A stretch of DNA of 12,956 bases from Oleimicrobium sp037445575 (GTDB taxonomy: Bacteria > Zhuqueibacterota > Zhuqueibacteria > JANLFK01 > Oleimicrobiaceae). Below the pieces are notes generated by a model. The model had not been told where the DNA came from. It searched no databases and saw nothing but the letters and a program-made list of their open reading frames with translations. Below, piece after piece: positions 1 through 7,539 of this stretch. A program made the translations under genes and the position numbers. Position 1 is the stretch's first letter; each line of letters opens with the position of its first letter. The stretch lies in NCBI GenBank assembly GCA_037445575.1, contig JBBIKH010000092.1:1-12956 (forward strand), given 5' to 3'.

Positions 1-1
1 G

Positions 2-1996
2 GGGAGTTCGCTGTTTTTGGCCCCTGCTACCGCCACCGCGTTTGCTTTGGGCAGGACGGGACAAGAGGGGACAGCCTACCAGTTCGGGGCCCTCGCCTGG
101 GCACGTCGTCTCGGCAGAAACCTCGCCGTGGGCACTAATGTAACAGTTCTGACCAAAGGGGCGGAGTCGTGGCCCACGGCAGGGGTAGGGCTTTTGTGGC
201 GCCCGTTGTCTTCCCCGAATGCCGGCGTTGCCCGGAGCAACTATACGGTTGCCCTCAGCCTACACAATATCCCGTTGGTATTGGGCGACATCGACCACCA
301 GCTGCGCATGGGGGTAGCCTATCACCCCGGCGGCTTCGTGCCCGCATTGCACCTGGCACACCACATCCAGCGCGGCGCTGAATCCAGCCACTTGGGCATT
401 GAGTGGAACCCTTACGGAACAATCCGCCTGCAAAGCGGCATTCAGTATCGGAAGGAGCTCACGTGGGGCGTCGGCGCAGCACTGCAATGGCACAATCTGG
501 ATCTGGCCTTTGCTTATGCCGCCCAGGAAAAGAGGGTGCTCGCCTCGATCTCCGTGCGCATCGGCGAAGACGCGCAAACGCTCGCCGTTCGTCACTACCA
601 GAGGTCCACACGCGCGCTGGATGGCGGCAACGTGCGTCAGGCCGCGCGCGATCTGCAGATTGCCATCTCCTATGGCCTCGCGGAACCAGAAGCGGTGCAA
701 TTGGCCGACAGTCTCAAGAGATTGATCCACACGCAAGACTGGACCATCGATTCGCTGATGCAGGCGGGGCAGAGGCTGGAGGAGAAAGGATGGCTGCTCA
801 ACGCCATGGTCAGCTATTTGAAGGTGCTGCAGCTTAATCCATCCCACTCGGTTGCCCTGCACCGGATTCAGGCCATCAGGCCACGCGTCAACGTCTACGT
901 CGACCAGCTCTACAACAGCGGGGTGGAAAGCTTTGCCAGGAACGACCTGGACAAAGCCAAGGAGATTTTTACCACTATCCTGCTTGTGCAGGAGGACCAC
1001 CAGGGGGCACGTTCTTACCTGGACAGATTGCAAGCGATGAATCGCGAGCGTGCGCGTGAACACTACTTGCGCGGCCACGCCTTGTTCGGCGACGGCAAGC
1101 TCCGCGAAGCTAAGCAGGAGCTGGAGCAGGCGCTCGTTTACGACCCGGACCATGCTGGAGCCCAACGTCTGTTGCAGGACGTGCAGACCGAGCTGGCCAA
1201 CCAGCAGCGGCAGGTGGCGTCCCTGCTTGCCGACGCGGTGCGGGCGGAACGATACCAAGAGTACTTCCGCGCCTACACCAAATACCGGCAGGCGTTGGCC
1301 CTTGCCCCCGACAACCAGTCCGCTGCGCTGGGGGTCAAGCGACTGACGCCACGCATGGAGGAGCACATTGCCGCCCGCCTGGCCGCCGGTACCGCCGCCT
1401 TCCGCCGCAGCGACTATGCCGAGGCGCGGCGACTGCTGGGACAGGTACTCCAGCTTGCCCCTCAACACCAGGAGGCCGCCCGCTACCTGCAGCTCAGCCA
1501 GCAAGCCATCGACCGTAACGCGGAGGAGGCTTATACGCGCGGCATGACCTACTTCGAGGCACGGGATTATGCCGCGGCGCTGGACGAGTTTGGGAAGGCC
1601 TTGTCCTACAAGCCCGACCACGCGGGCGCCCTCACTATGCGTAAGAAAGTGGGCGACCTGCTTGGCGCCCAGAAGATAGTGGACCAAGCGCAGCAAGCCA
1701 TGCGCAAAGGCAACTGGGCTGAGGCCCTGCGCCTGTTCGGACAAGTGTTGGAAACCGACCCGACTCACGCCGTCGCTCGTAAGGGGCTTAAGGAGTGTCA
1801 GGAACGCATGACCAGCCTCACCGAGGACTATTTCAACCGGGGCATGGCGCTGTACGCGGAAGAGGACTATGCCGCTGCCATCGAGCTATGGAACAAAGTC
1901 CTGGAAATCAATCCGAACCATAGCGGGGCACGTGAGTATAAAAAGAGAGCCCAGGAGCAGCTCAAAGCCTTGGAGTCCATCCCCGTTCCCCGCTAA
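2..1996 (+). CDS. Outer-membrane beta-barrel (PorV/PorQ-like) plus TPR repeat protein, 5' partial
   Basis: The frame is open to the left edge, so the true start is probably outside the window; the TTG at 17 is only the first possible in-window start and is used for numbering here. Residues 1 to about 184 alternate hydrophobic and polar residues in short strands ending in aromatic or Gly turns, as in the C-terminal part of PorV/PorQ-like (UPF0164-type) barrels of FCB bacteria. From about 190 to 655 the protein is helical with about nine TPR-like units. The loop consensus (D/N/A)P(D/N/Q)H..A places its His near 277, 328, 379, 484, 535, 584 and 635, with Asn at 433. The spacing is therefore about 51 residues, a 34-residue TPR plus about 17 extra residues, rather than tandem TPRs. 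The likely role is an outer-membrane scaffold for envelope protein assembly. Family assignment of the barrel is tentative; the TPR call is firm. The stop is TAA at 1994, followed 30 bases later by the next gene. Confidence 0.8.
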   Translation, partial: GSSLFLAPATATAFALGRTGQEGTAYQFGALAWARRLGRNLAVGTNVTVLTKGAESWPTAGVGLLWRPLSSPNAGVARSNYTVALSLHNIPLVLGDIDHQLRMGVAYHPGGFVPALHLAHHIQRGAESSHLGIEWNPYGTIRLQSGIQYRKELTWGVGAALQWHNLDLAFAYAAQEKRVLASISVRIGEDAQTLAVRHYQRSTRALDGGNVRQAARDLQIAISYGLAEPEAVQLADSLKRLIHTQDWTIDSLMQAGQRLEEKGWLLNAMVSYLKVLQLNPSHSVALHRIQAIRPRVNVYVDQLYNSGVESFARNDLDKAKEIFTTILLVQEDHQGARSYLDRLQAMNRERAREHYLRGHALFGDGKLREAKQELEQALVYDPDHAGAQRLLQDVQTELANQQRQVASLLADAVRAERYQEYFRAYTKYRQALALAPDNQSAALGVKRLTPRMEEHIAARLAAGTAAFRRSDYAEARRLLGQVLQLAPQHQEAARYLQLSQQAIDRNAEEAYTRGMTYFEARDYAAALDEFGKALSYKPDHAGALTMRKKVGDLLGAQKIVDQAQQAMRKGNWAEALRLFGQVLETDPTHAVARKGLKECQERMTSLTEDYFNRGMALYAEEDYAAAIELWNKVLEINPNHSGAREYKKRAQEQLKALESIPVPR

Positions 1997-2026
1997 GGGG
2001 AGACGGGCAGGGGAGTACGGGAGCCT

Positions 2027-2428
2027 ATGAGGCGGCATTCCGGAGGCGCGCGCCTGTGGGGCCTGCTCACGGTTGCAGACCGCGTGCTCATCGCGGCACT
2101 GGTGCTGGTGAGCGCGGCGAGCTTTGCGGCGGTGAACCGGTTGCGATCGACTGGCCAGACAGTCGTCGTGGAAGCCGACAACCGCGAGATCTATCGAGGT
2201 CCCTTGCGCGAACCGCGCCGGCTGGTAGTGCATGGACCGGTGGGCGCCACGGTGGTCGAGATCTCCCAGGGGGCCGCATGGGTGAGCTCCTCGGACTGCC
2301 ATCTCCACATCTGTGTGCGCACCGGCAAGATTACCCAGGCCGGCTGGGTGATTGTGTGTGTGCCCAACCGCGTGGTGGTGAGGATTGAAGGCCATCGGCA
2401 CAATCGATTCGATGTCATCGTCGGCTAA
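2027..2428 (+). CDS. NusG domain II-containing membrane-anchored protein
   Basis: This is a 133-residue protein with a single hydrophobic segment at about 17-37, then a small beta domain expected outside the inner membrane. The domain carries the typical signature SSDC(x4)C...G.I...G..IVC.PN, with Cys91, Cys96 and Cys111 and the VCVPNRVVVRIEG ending. This matches the family annotated as NusG domain II-containing protein, which is not a transcription factor; only the fold resembles NusG. Such proteins are commonly encoded beside Gx transporter genes, as here, and often near ApbE or Rnf-type redox genes, but no such gene is in view. The function is unknown; a redox or flavin-related periplasmic role is inference. 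ATG 2027 is preceded by AGGGGAG (2009-2015) and GGGAG (2019-2023). The stop lies 17 bases inside the next gene, which suggests translational coupling. Confidence 0.82.
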   Translation: MRRHSGGARLWGLLTVADRVLIAALVLVSAASFAAVNRLRSTGQTVVVEADNREIYRGPLREPRRLVVHGPVGATVVEISQGAAWVSSSDCHLHICVRTGKITQAGWVIVCVPNRVVVRIEGHRHNRFDVIVG

Positions 2429-2957
2429 GGCACAGCGGCCTACGACTGGCAGCAGGAGAATTGTCTACTGCGCCCTGCTGGTGGCTGCAGGCCTGGTGCT
2501 GTTCCTATTCGAGAGCCTGATCCCGCGCCCCCTGCCGTGGATGAAACCCGGTCTGGCCAATGCTGCTGGCCTCGTGGCCCTCTATCTGTTCGGCGCGCGC
2601 GAAGCCGCAGCCGTGACGTTGCTTCGGGTGGTGGTAGGCGCCCTGATCCTCGGCACGCTATTCAATCCGTCGTTTTTCCTATCATTGGGAGGTGGCGTGA
2701 CCGCCGTCATCGCCATGACTGTAGTCAGGCACTTTGGGCAAGAGTTCTTCAGCATCGTCGGCGTCAGCGTGTGTGGCGCCGCCGGCCACAACCTTGCGCA
2801 GCTCTCCTTGGCCTATGCCCTCATTGTGCGCCGGGCTGAACTCTTCTTCCTGCTGCCCGCAATGATTCTGACGGCACTATTCACCGGCGTGGTGGTGGGT
2901 TTGCTTGCACATCTGATGCTCACCAGCGGCCTGCGTGCATGGAGAGGAAAACCGTGA
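2412..2957 (+). CDS. Gx transporter family / heptaprenyl diphosphate synthase component I-type membrane protein
   Basis: From ATG 2412 this is 181 residues with about five hydrophobic segments. It has the family hallmarks PRPLPWMKPGLANAAGL near residues 38-54, FNPSFFLSLGGG near 93-104 and GAAGHNLAQL near 124-133. The family is named both Gx transporter and Hpre_diP_synt_I. It resembles small-substrate membrane components (ECF S-component-like), and its substrate is not established. An upstream TTG at 2385 would add nine residues, but a Shine-Dalgarno-like GAGGA abuts it with no spacing, so ATG 2412 is preferred. No strong ribosome site precedes 2412 either; its 17-base overlap with the NusG-II gene implies coupled translation. 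The stop TGA (2955-2957) overlaps the GTG start of the sirtuin gene in a GTGA junction. Confidence 0.83.
   Translation: MSSSAKAQRPTTGSRRIVYCALLVAAGLVLFLFESLIPRPLPWMKPGLANAAGLVALYLFGAREAAAVTLLRVVVGALILGTLFNPSFFLSLGGGVTAVIAMTVVRHFGQEFFSIVGVSVCGAAGHNLAQLSLAYALIVRRAELFFLLPAMILTALFTGVVVGLLAHLMLTSGLRAWRGKP
2941..2947 (+). promoter_or_regulatory. Shine-Dalgarno site that decides the sirtuin start
   Basis: GGAGAGG lies six bases before GTG 2954. It would be coding sequence if the in-frame ATG at 2939 were used, so it supports the shorter protein. Confidence 0.75.
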
Positions 2958-3700
2958 ACGCTGAAACTGTCTTTTCGGCGGAGCTCATCTCCCGGTTGCG
3001 AAACGCGCGGTCGGTGACAGTGCTCACCGGCGCGGGCGTCTCTGCTGAAAGCGGCGTGCCCACCTTCCGGGGCCCGGACGGCCTTTGGAAAAAGTTCCGG
3101 CCCGAGGAGCTGGCCACGTTCGAGGCCTTCCAGCGCAACCCAACGCTGGTGTGGGAGTGGTACCAGTACCGGCGCTCCATCATCCGCGACATCCAACCCA
3201 ACCCCGGGCACTTTGCCTTGGCCGAGTTGGAAGCAATGGTGCCCGACTTTGCCCTGATCACCCAGAACGTGGATGGGCTTCACCGCCGCGCCGGCAGCCG
3301 GAATGTGTTCGAGCTCCACGGCAATATCATGCGCAACCGGTGCACGCAGTGTGGCGTCACAGTCGCCGATGTGGAAGTGACGCAGGAGTCGGGCCTGCCA
3401 CGGTGCGAGTGCGGGGGCCTCTTTCGCCCTGACGTGGTGTGGTTTGGCGAAATGCTGCCCCAGGCCGTCTGGGAGCAAGCAGTGGCTGCCACCAGTCGGG
3501 CTGAAGTCTTCCTCACCATCGGCACCTCGGCCGTCGTGTATCCTGCGGCTTCGCTTCCCATGGAGGCGAAGGCGCACGGAGCCTATGTGGTCGAGATCAA
3601 CTTCGAGCCCACTCCCCTCAGCGCCGTTGTCCACGAGGCAATCAGGGGCAAGTCCGGCGAGATCTTGCCGCAGCTCATCACACGCTTGAAAGAAGGGTAG
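2954..3700 (+). CDS. cobB: NAD-dependent protein deacylase, SIR2 family (CobB/SIRT5-like class III)
   Basis: This is a 248-residue sirtuin. It removes acyl groups from protein lysines using NAD+, releasing nicotinamide and O-acyl-ADP-ribose, in the cytoplasm. Numbered from GTG 2954: NAD-binding GAGVSAESGVPTFRG at 26-40, QNVD at 104-107, catalytic His122 in ELHGN, zinc cysteines Cys130, Cys133, Cys151 and Cys153 (CxxC...CxC), then DVVWFGE at 160-166 and a GTS...YPAA segment. Tyr70 and Arg73 form the Y-x-x-R of E. coli CobB and SIRT5, which binds the carboxylate of succinyl- or malonyl-lysine, so desuccinylase or demalonylase activity is predicted. An ATG at 2939 is in frame, but GGAGAGG (2941-2947) lies six bases before GTG 2954 and falls inside the longer version, so GTG is chosen. 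It is coupled to the preceding gene through a 4-base overlap. Confidence 0.95.
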   Translation: MNAETVFSAELISRLRNARSVTVLTGAGVSAESGVPTFRGPDGLWKKFRPEELATFEAFQRNPTLVWEWYQYRRSIIRDIQPNPGHFALAELEAMVPDFALITQNVDGLHRRAGSRNVFELHGNIMRNRCTQCGVTVADVEVTQESGLPRCECGGLFRPDVVWFGEMLPQAVWEQAVAATSRAEVFLTIGTSAVVYPAASLPMEAKAHGAYVVEINFEPTPLSAVVHEAIRGKSGEILPQLITRLKEG

Positions 3701-3708
3701 GTGAGGCG

Positions 3709-5802
3709 ATGCGTTCCATCCTCCCGAAGGCAACAAGCCGCAACCCAGAGGTAGTAGCCGGCATCAGGGCGTTCCTTCGGCGCCGAAGTCAATGTGCATG
3801 CCTGGCGCTTGCCGCGGCGTTGGTCCTTAGCAGCTGCGCCTACTACAACACGTTCTACAATGCCGAACAGGCATTCAAAGCGGCTGAAAGGGAGCGCAAA
3901 AACAGAAAGGGCGGTACACCCACCAGCCAGGAAACCGCCTCCTACAACAAGGCGATTGAAAAGGCCTCCAAGGTCTTGGAGCTCTACAGCACCAGCAAGT
4001 ATGTGGATGACGCCCTGCTCATGGTGGGCAAATGTACGTACTATCAGGAACAGTATGCCAAAGCCGAACGCAAATTTGATGAGCTCCTCACCCTTTTCCC
4101 CGAGAGCCCTCTGGTCGAGGAGGCGCTCCTTTGGCGGGCCCGGGCGCGCATCGGGCAGAATCAGCTGGTGCAGGCGGCTGCCGATTGCCGCCAACTAATC
4201 GCCACGGCCAAGAACGCCAAGATTCGTGATGAGGCGCAGTACCTGATGGCCGAGATCGACTTTGCCCGCCAGGACTACCGAGCGGCCGCAGACAAGTTCA
4301 GCCAAAGCGCAGAGCGAATCAGCGACCGCGAAATGCGCAGCACTGCGTACGCAAGGTTGGGAGAGTGTTACCTCAAGCTCAAAGAGTACCTCCCTGCGGC
4401 GCGCGCCTTTCAGGCAGCCGCCAAGCATTCACTCATCGACACCAGGCGCTACGAAGCCACCCTGAACATGGGACGGGCCTTGCGCGAGGCCGGGGAAATC
4501 CGCGAGGCCGAGAGGGTGTTCCTCCGCATGATCAATGACCAGTTGGCCAAGCAGTACTGGCCCGACGCAAAGCTGGAAATGGCCGGCTGCCTGGTGCGCG
4601 AGGGCCTGATTGATGAAGCCATGGACAGCTACGAGGCCCTGATCAAGGATCATTCCCGGACGGAGGCGGCGGCGCGCGCCCATTATGCTCTGGCTACCCT
4701 CTACGAGACCCACTTTAGCGACTACATGAAGGCGCGCGAGCACTATGACCAGGTCAAGACAGAAGCGCCGCGCTGCGAGCTCGTGCCCGATGCCAACAGG
4801 CGCGTCGCCGACGTGGAGCGCCTGCTTCGCCTGCAAGCGACGATTGCGGAATTGACGGGCAAGAGCTTTGCGGTCGACTCGGTCCAGCAGGCCAATGCCC
4901 CGGCGCAGGCCGACACGGTGCGTCCCGAGATGCGCGATCTCATGGCGCTGACACCAGAGGCAGGACCTGATACCTCGCTGGCGGTCTTTATCCGCGGAGC
5001 CACTCCCCAGCCAGCTGCCCAGCCCGCCAAGAAGGCCATCACGCCCTACACCGGGATGGGGCTGGTCACCGCCCACCTCCAGCTGGCAGAGCTTTTCTAC
5101 TTTCAACTCGCCCGTTCTGACTCTGCTTTGGCGCACTACTGGGCAGCCTACTATGCCGACCCCGACAGCAGTTCGGCGGCCCAGGCGCTCTACCCCATCG
5201 CCTACATCTTGCGAACTGTGCACCAGGACACGGCCCGCGCCGACTCGTTGTTGCGGGTGATCGTGGAACGCTTCCCCGATCTGCCGCAGGCGGAAGGGGC
5301 CAGGCGTGCACTTGGCCTGCCCAGGCCACCTGACCAGGAGTCCCTGGCTGCCACGCTGTTCTGGCGCGCCGACAGCCTCCTCTGGGAAGCACAAGCCCCT
5401 GATAGCGCTTTGGCGCTCTTCGCGTCTGTGCGCACGCGGTATCCGGAGAGCGACTACGCCCCGCGCGCCCTCTACGCCATCGCCTGGGTGCTGGAGCAGA
5501 GACTGCACGACAATGAGCGCGCCCTTGAGGCCTATAAGCAGCTCCTCGCCTCTTACCCCGACTCGCCGCAAGGCAAAGCAGCCAAGCGTAAACTGGACGC
5601 CCACGCGCGCGAGGCGGAAAAGTTGGAGCGACTGGCACAAGCAGCAGCCCGCCCCGATTCCACCTCGACAGCACCCACACCTCCACTAAGCCCCACCGTC
5701 CCCGAGCAGGAGGAGCGAGAGCCTATCCCTGAGGAGCTGGGGCCGACGGCAGTGCCGGATACCTCGGCCGCCGAGCCACCTGCGCCTGGACCCAAACGGT
5801 GA
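3709..5802 (+). CDS. TPR outer-membrane lipoprotein with CAYYNTFYNA-type N-terminus
   Basis: This is a 697-residue protein. A long basic N-region (FLRRRSQ at 22-28) precedes a hydrophobic stretch and lipobox LSSC with Cys43, so a signal peptidase II lipoprotein is expected. The mature protein begins CAYYNTFYNAEQAF, which I recognise as the opening of a family of FCB-group TPR lipoproteins. Residues about 80-380 form BamD/YbgF-like helical repeats with motifs such as YLKLKEYLPAARAF and LFPESPLVEEAL. A Gln/Ala/Pro-rich linker at about 385-450 separates a second TPR block at about 455-630 (RYPESDYAPRAL, SYPDSPQGKAA). The last 50 or so residues are rich in Pro, Glu, Thr and Ser and are probably disordered. 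The predicted role is a periplasm-facing scaffold for envelope assembly, perhaps partnering the barrel/TPR protein at the left edge; no enzyme motif is seen. ATG 3709 has AAGGG and AGGTGAGG upstream and starts eight bases after the sirtuin stop. Confidence 0.85.
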   Translation: MRSILPKATSRNPEVVAGIRAFLRRRSQCACLALAAALVLSSCAYYNTFYNAEQAFKAAERERKNRKGGTPTSQETASYNKAIEKASKVLELYSTSKYVDDALLMVGKCTYYQEQYAKAERKFDELLTLFPESPLVEEALLWRARARIGQNQLVQAAADCRQLIATAKNAKIRDEAQYLMAEIDFARQDYRAAADKFSQSAERISDREMRSTAYARLGECYLKLKEYLPAARAFQAAAKHSLIDTRRYEATLNMGRALREAGEIREAERVFLRMINDQLAKQYWPDAKLEMAGCLVREGLIDEAMDSYEALIKDHSRTEAAARAHYALATLYETHFSDYMKAREHYDQVKTEAPRCELVPDANRRVADVERLLRLQATIAELTGKSFAVDSVQQANAPAQADTVRPEMRDLMALTPEAGPDTSLAVFIRGATPQPAAQPAKKAITPYTGMGLVTAHLQLAELFYFQLARSDSALAHYWAAYYADPDSSSAAQALYPIAYILRTVHQDTARADSLLRVIVERFPDLPQAEGARRALGLPRPPDQESLAATLFWRADSLLWEAQAPDSALALFASVRTRYPESDYAPRALYAIAWVLEQRLHDNERALEAYKQLLASYPDSPQGKAAKRKLDAHAREAEKLERLAQAAARPDSTSTAPTPPLSPTVPEQEEREPIPEELGPTAVPDTSAAEPPAPGPKR

Positions 5803-5812
5803 CGACCCAGTC

Positions 5813-6613
5813 ATGCCCGCCCTGCACGTGTGTACCATAGCCAAAAATGAGCAAGTGAGCGAGACTGTCTTCCGGTTGACCCTGCATGCCGGCGAGCTGG
5901 CGCTCCAGTCAGCTCCGGGGCAGTTTGTGAACATTCGGGTGCAGGATGGCCCGGTCCCCCTTTGGCGCCGCCCGCTAAGCGTCTACGCGGTCGACAGGCA
6001 GGCAGGTTCCTTGCGCCTGCTCTTCGAAGTACGCGGAGCAGGAACCCGCATGCTGGCGGCGCGCCAGGTTGGCACCGCCCTGGACCTCCTTGGGCCCCTG
6101 GGTTCGACGTTTGCGCCCCCGCCGCCAGCTGCGCAGCCCATCCTGGTTGCCGGCGGCCTGGGCATCGCCCCCCTGCACTTTTGGGCGCAAGAGCTGACGC
6201 AGGCTGGGCGGCACCCCCTGCTGCTGTTCGGGGCCCGCACCGCCGCGGGCCTGTGCGCCATGGACGACCTCCGGCAACTGCCCGCGGAGCTACGCCTGGC
6301 TACGGAAGATGGTACGCAGGGAGCCAAGGGCCTGGTCACCGACCTGCTTGAAGAGGAACTTGCAACGCGACAGCCAGAAGAAATGGCAGTGTACGCGTGC
6401 GGCCCTGTAGCAATGCTCCGAGCGGTGATGCGCCTCTGCACCAGCAGGGGTGTGTGGGGACAGATCTGCCTGGAGACTCTTATGGCCTGTGGCTTCGGCG
6501 CCTGCATGGGGTGCGCGGTCCCAGCCCGTGGCCCTTCCCCTCAGGCCAGCTACAAACTGGTGTGCAAGGACGGCCCTGTGTTCGAAATGGCGGAGATCGA
6601 TCTTGAGCACTGA
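5813..6613 (+). CDS. pyrK: Dihydroorotate dehydrogenase B (NAD+), electron transfer subunit PyrK
   Basis: This is a 266-residue FAD and [2Fe-2S] subunit of type 1B dihydroorotate dehydrogenase. It passes electrons from PyrD to NAD+ in pyrimidine synthesis, in the cytoplasm. Ferredoxin-reductase features are in order: FAD-binding RPLSVY (53-58), GAGT (75-78), GPLG (94-97), NAD-binding GGLGIAP (114-120) and ACGP (195-198). The C-terminal cluster ligands are Cys226, Cys231, Cys234 and Cys251 (C-x4-C-x2-C-x16-C), the spacing typical of PyrK. ATG 5813 follows the lipoprotein stop by ten bases and has no good Shine-Dalgarno, so translation may rely on coupling. Its 3' end overlaps pyrD by 11 bases, as expected for partner subunits. 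The length is normal for the family and all key residues are present. Confidence 0.96.
   Translation: MPALHVCTIAKNEQVSETVFRLTLHAGELALQSAPGQFVNIRVQDGPVPLWRRPLSVYAVDRQAGSLRLLFEVRGAGTRMLAARQVGTALDLLGPLGSTFAPPPPAAQPILVAGGLGIAPLHFWAQELTQAGRHPLLLFGARTAAGLCAMDDLRQLPAELRLATEDGTQGAKGLVTDLLEEELATRQPEEMAVYACGPVAMLRAVMRLCTSRGVWGQICLETLMACGFGACMGCAVPARGPSPQASYKLVCKDGPVFEMAEIDLEH
6592..6595 (+). promoter_or_regulatory. Shine-Dalgarno site for the TTG start of pyrD
   Basis: GGAG lies seven bases before TTG 6603, inside the end of pyrK. It supports a rare TTG start and an 11-base pyrK/pyrD overlap. Confidence 0.6.
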
Positions 6614-7520
6614 TCTCACGGTGACGGTTGGCCCATTGACCCTGAAGAACCCGGTGCTTGTGGCCTCTGGCACCTTCGGCTACGGGGAAGAATTTGCCCC
6701 GTTCTTAGACCTCAACCGTTTGGGCGGCATAGTCACCAAGACCATCACCTTAGAACCACGCGCCGGGAATCCGCCCCCACGCATCGCCGAGACCACCGCC
6801 GGCATGCTCAACTCCATCGGCCTCGCTAACGTGGGAGTGGAGGTGTTTGTCAAAGACAAGCTCCCCTACCTGCAGCAATTCTCCACCGCCATCATCGTCA
6901 ACGTCGCCGGTCGCACCACCGACGAGTTTGCCATGGTGGTGCGCCGCCTTGAGGAGTCCGGCCTCCGCATCGACGCCTACGAGCTCAACTACTCTTGCCC
7001 CAACGTCAAGGAGGGGGGTATGGCATTCAGCGCCAGCCCCCAAGTGGCATATGCTGTCACCCGCGACCTCCGCAAGGAGACACGGCGGCCTCTGATCGCG
7101 AAACTGACCCCCAATGTCACCCGCATCGCCGAGATCGCCCAGGCTGTAGCAGATGCTGGGGCCGATGCAGTGTCGGCCATCAACACGCTGGTGGGCATGG
7201 CAGTGGATTACCGCACCCGTAGGCCGAAGCTGGCCACCGTAGTTGGGGGGCTCTCCGGCCCAGCCATCAAGCCGGTGGCGCTGGCCAAAGTGTGGGAGAT
7301 AAAAAAGGCGGTAAACATCCCGATCATCGGCATCGGAGGGATCCAGAGTGTTGAGGATGTGCTAGAGTTCCTAATCGTGGGGGCCAGCGCGGTACAAGTG
7401 GGGACTGCCAACTTTGTGGCGCCGGACTGCGCGGGCCGCATGGTACAGGACTTGGAACGCTATTGCCGGCAAGAAGGGATCAGCCACTTAGCTGACCTCA
7501 TCGGCACGCTGCAGAGCTGA
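6603..7520 (+). CDS. pyrD: Dihydroorotate dehydrogenase B (NAD+), catalytic subunit PyrD
   Basis: This is the FMN-containing catalytic subunit that oxidises dihydroorotate to orotate, paired with PyrK in a heterotetramer. From TTG 6603 it is 305 residues, the usual length for the 1B class. Motifs: NPVLVASGTFGYGEEF (16-31), TLEPRAGNPPPR (49-60), the NSIGLAN loop (70-76), NYSCPNVK with catalytic base Cys132 (Cys, not Ser, is typical of class 1), Lys167 in AKLTPN, and the phosphate-binding segments VGGLSGP (214-220) and GIGGI (243-247). The frame is open upstream to 6450, but that stretch lies over pyrK and is not protein-like for this family. TTG 6603 has GGAG at 6592-6595, seven bases upstream. 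A GTG at 6621 is a weaker alternative start. Confidence 0.95.
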   Translation: MSTDLTVTVGPLTLKNPVLVASGTFGYGEEFAPFLDLNRLGGIVTKTITLEPRAGNPPPRIAETTAGMLNSIGLANVGVEVFVKDKLPYLQQFSTAIIVNVAGRTTDEFAMVVRRLEESGLRIDAYELNYSCPNVKEGGMAFSASPQVAYAVTRDLRKETRRPLIAKLTPNVTRIAEIAQAVADAGADAVSAINTLVGMAVDYRTRRPKLATVVGGLSGPAIKPVALAKVWEIKKAVNIPIIGIGGIQSVEDVLEFLIVGASAVQVGTANFVAPDCAGRMVQDLERYCRQEGISHLADLIGTLQS

Positions 7521-7526
7521 TTGCCC

Positions 7527-7533
7527 AAGGAGG
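7527..7533 (+). promoter_or_regulatory. Strong Shine-Dalgarno site for cdsA
   Basis: AAGGAGG lies six bases before GTG 7540. It is close to the consensus and is the strongest ribosome site noticed in the plus-strand block; it supports a GTG start. Confidence 0.8.
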
Positions 7534-7539
7534 AACGAC

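Noticed and set aside
260..1768. 502-codon open frame on the minus strand opposite the TPR gene
   Set aside because: It mirrors a GC-rich coding frame; the translation lacks domains, while the plus frame shows periodic TPR motifs throughout.
4429..5640. 403-codon minus-strand frame opposite the TPR lipoprotein
   Set aside because: Antisense shadow of GC-rich codons; no recognisable motif, and the plus frame has a lipobox and repeats.
6450..6602. Longer pyrD start within pyrK
   Set aside because: It would add about 51 residues unlike any PyrD; TTG 6603 has a Shine-Dalgarno site and gives the standard 305-residue length.
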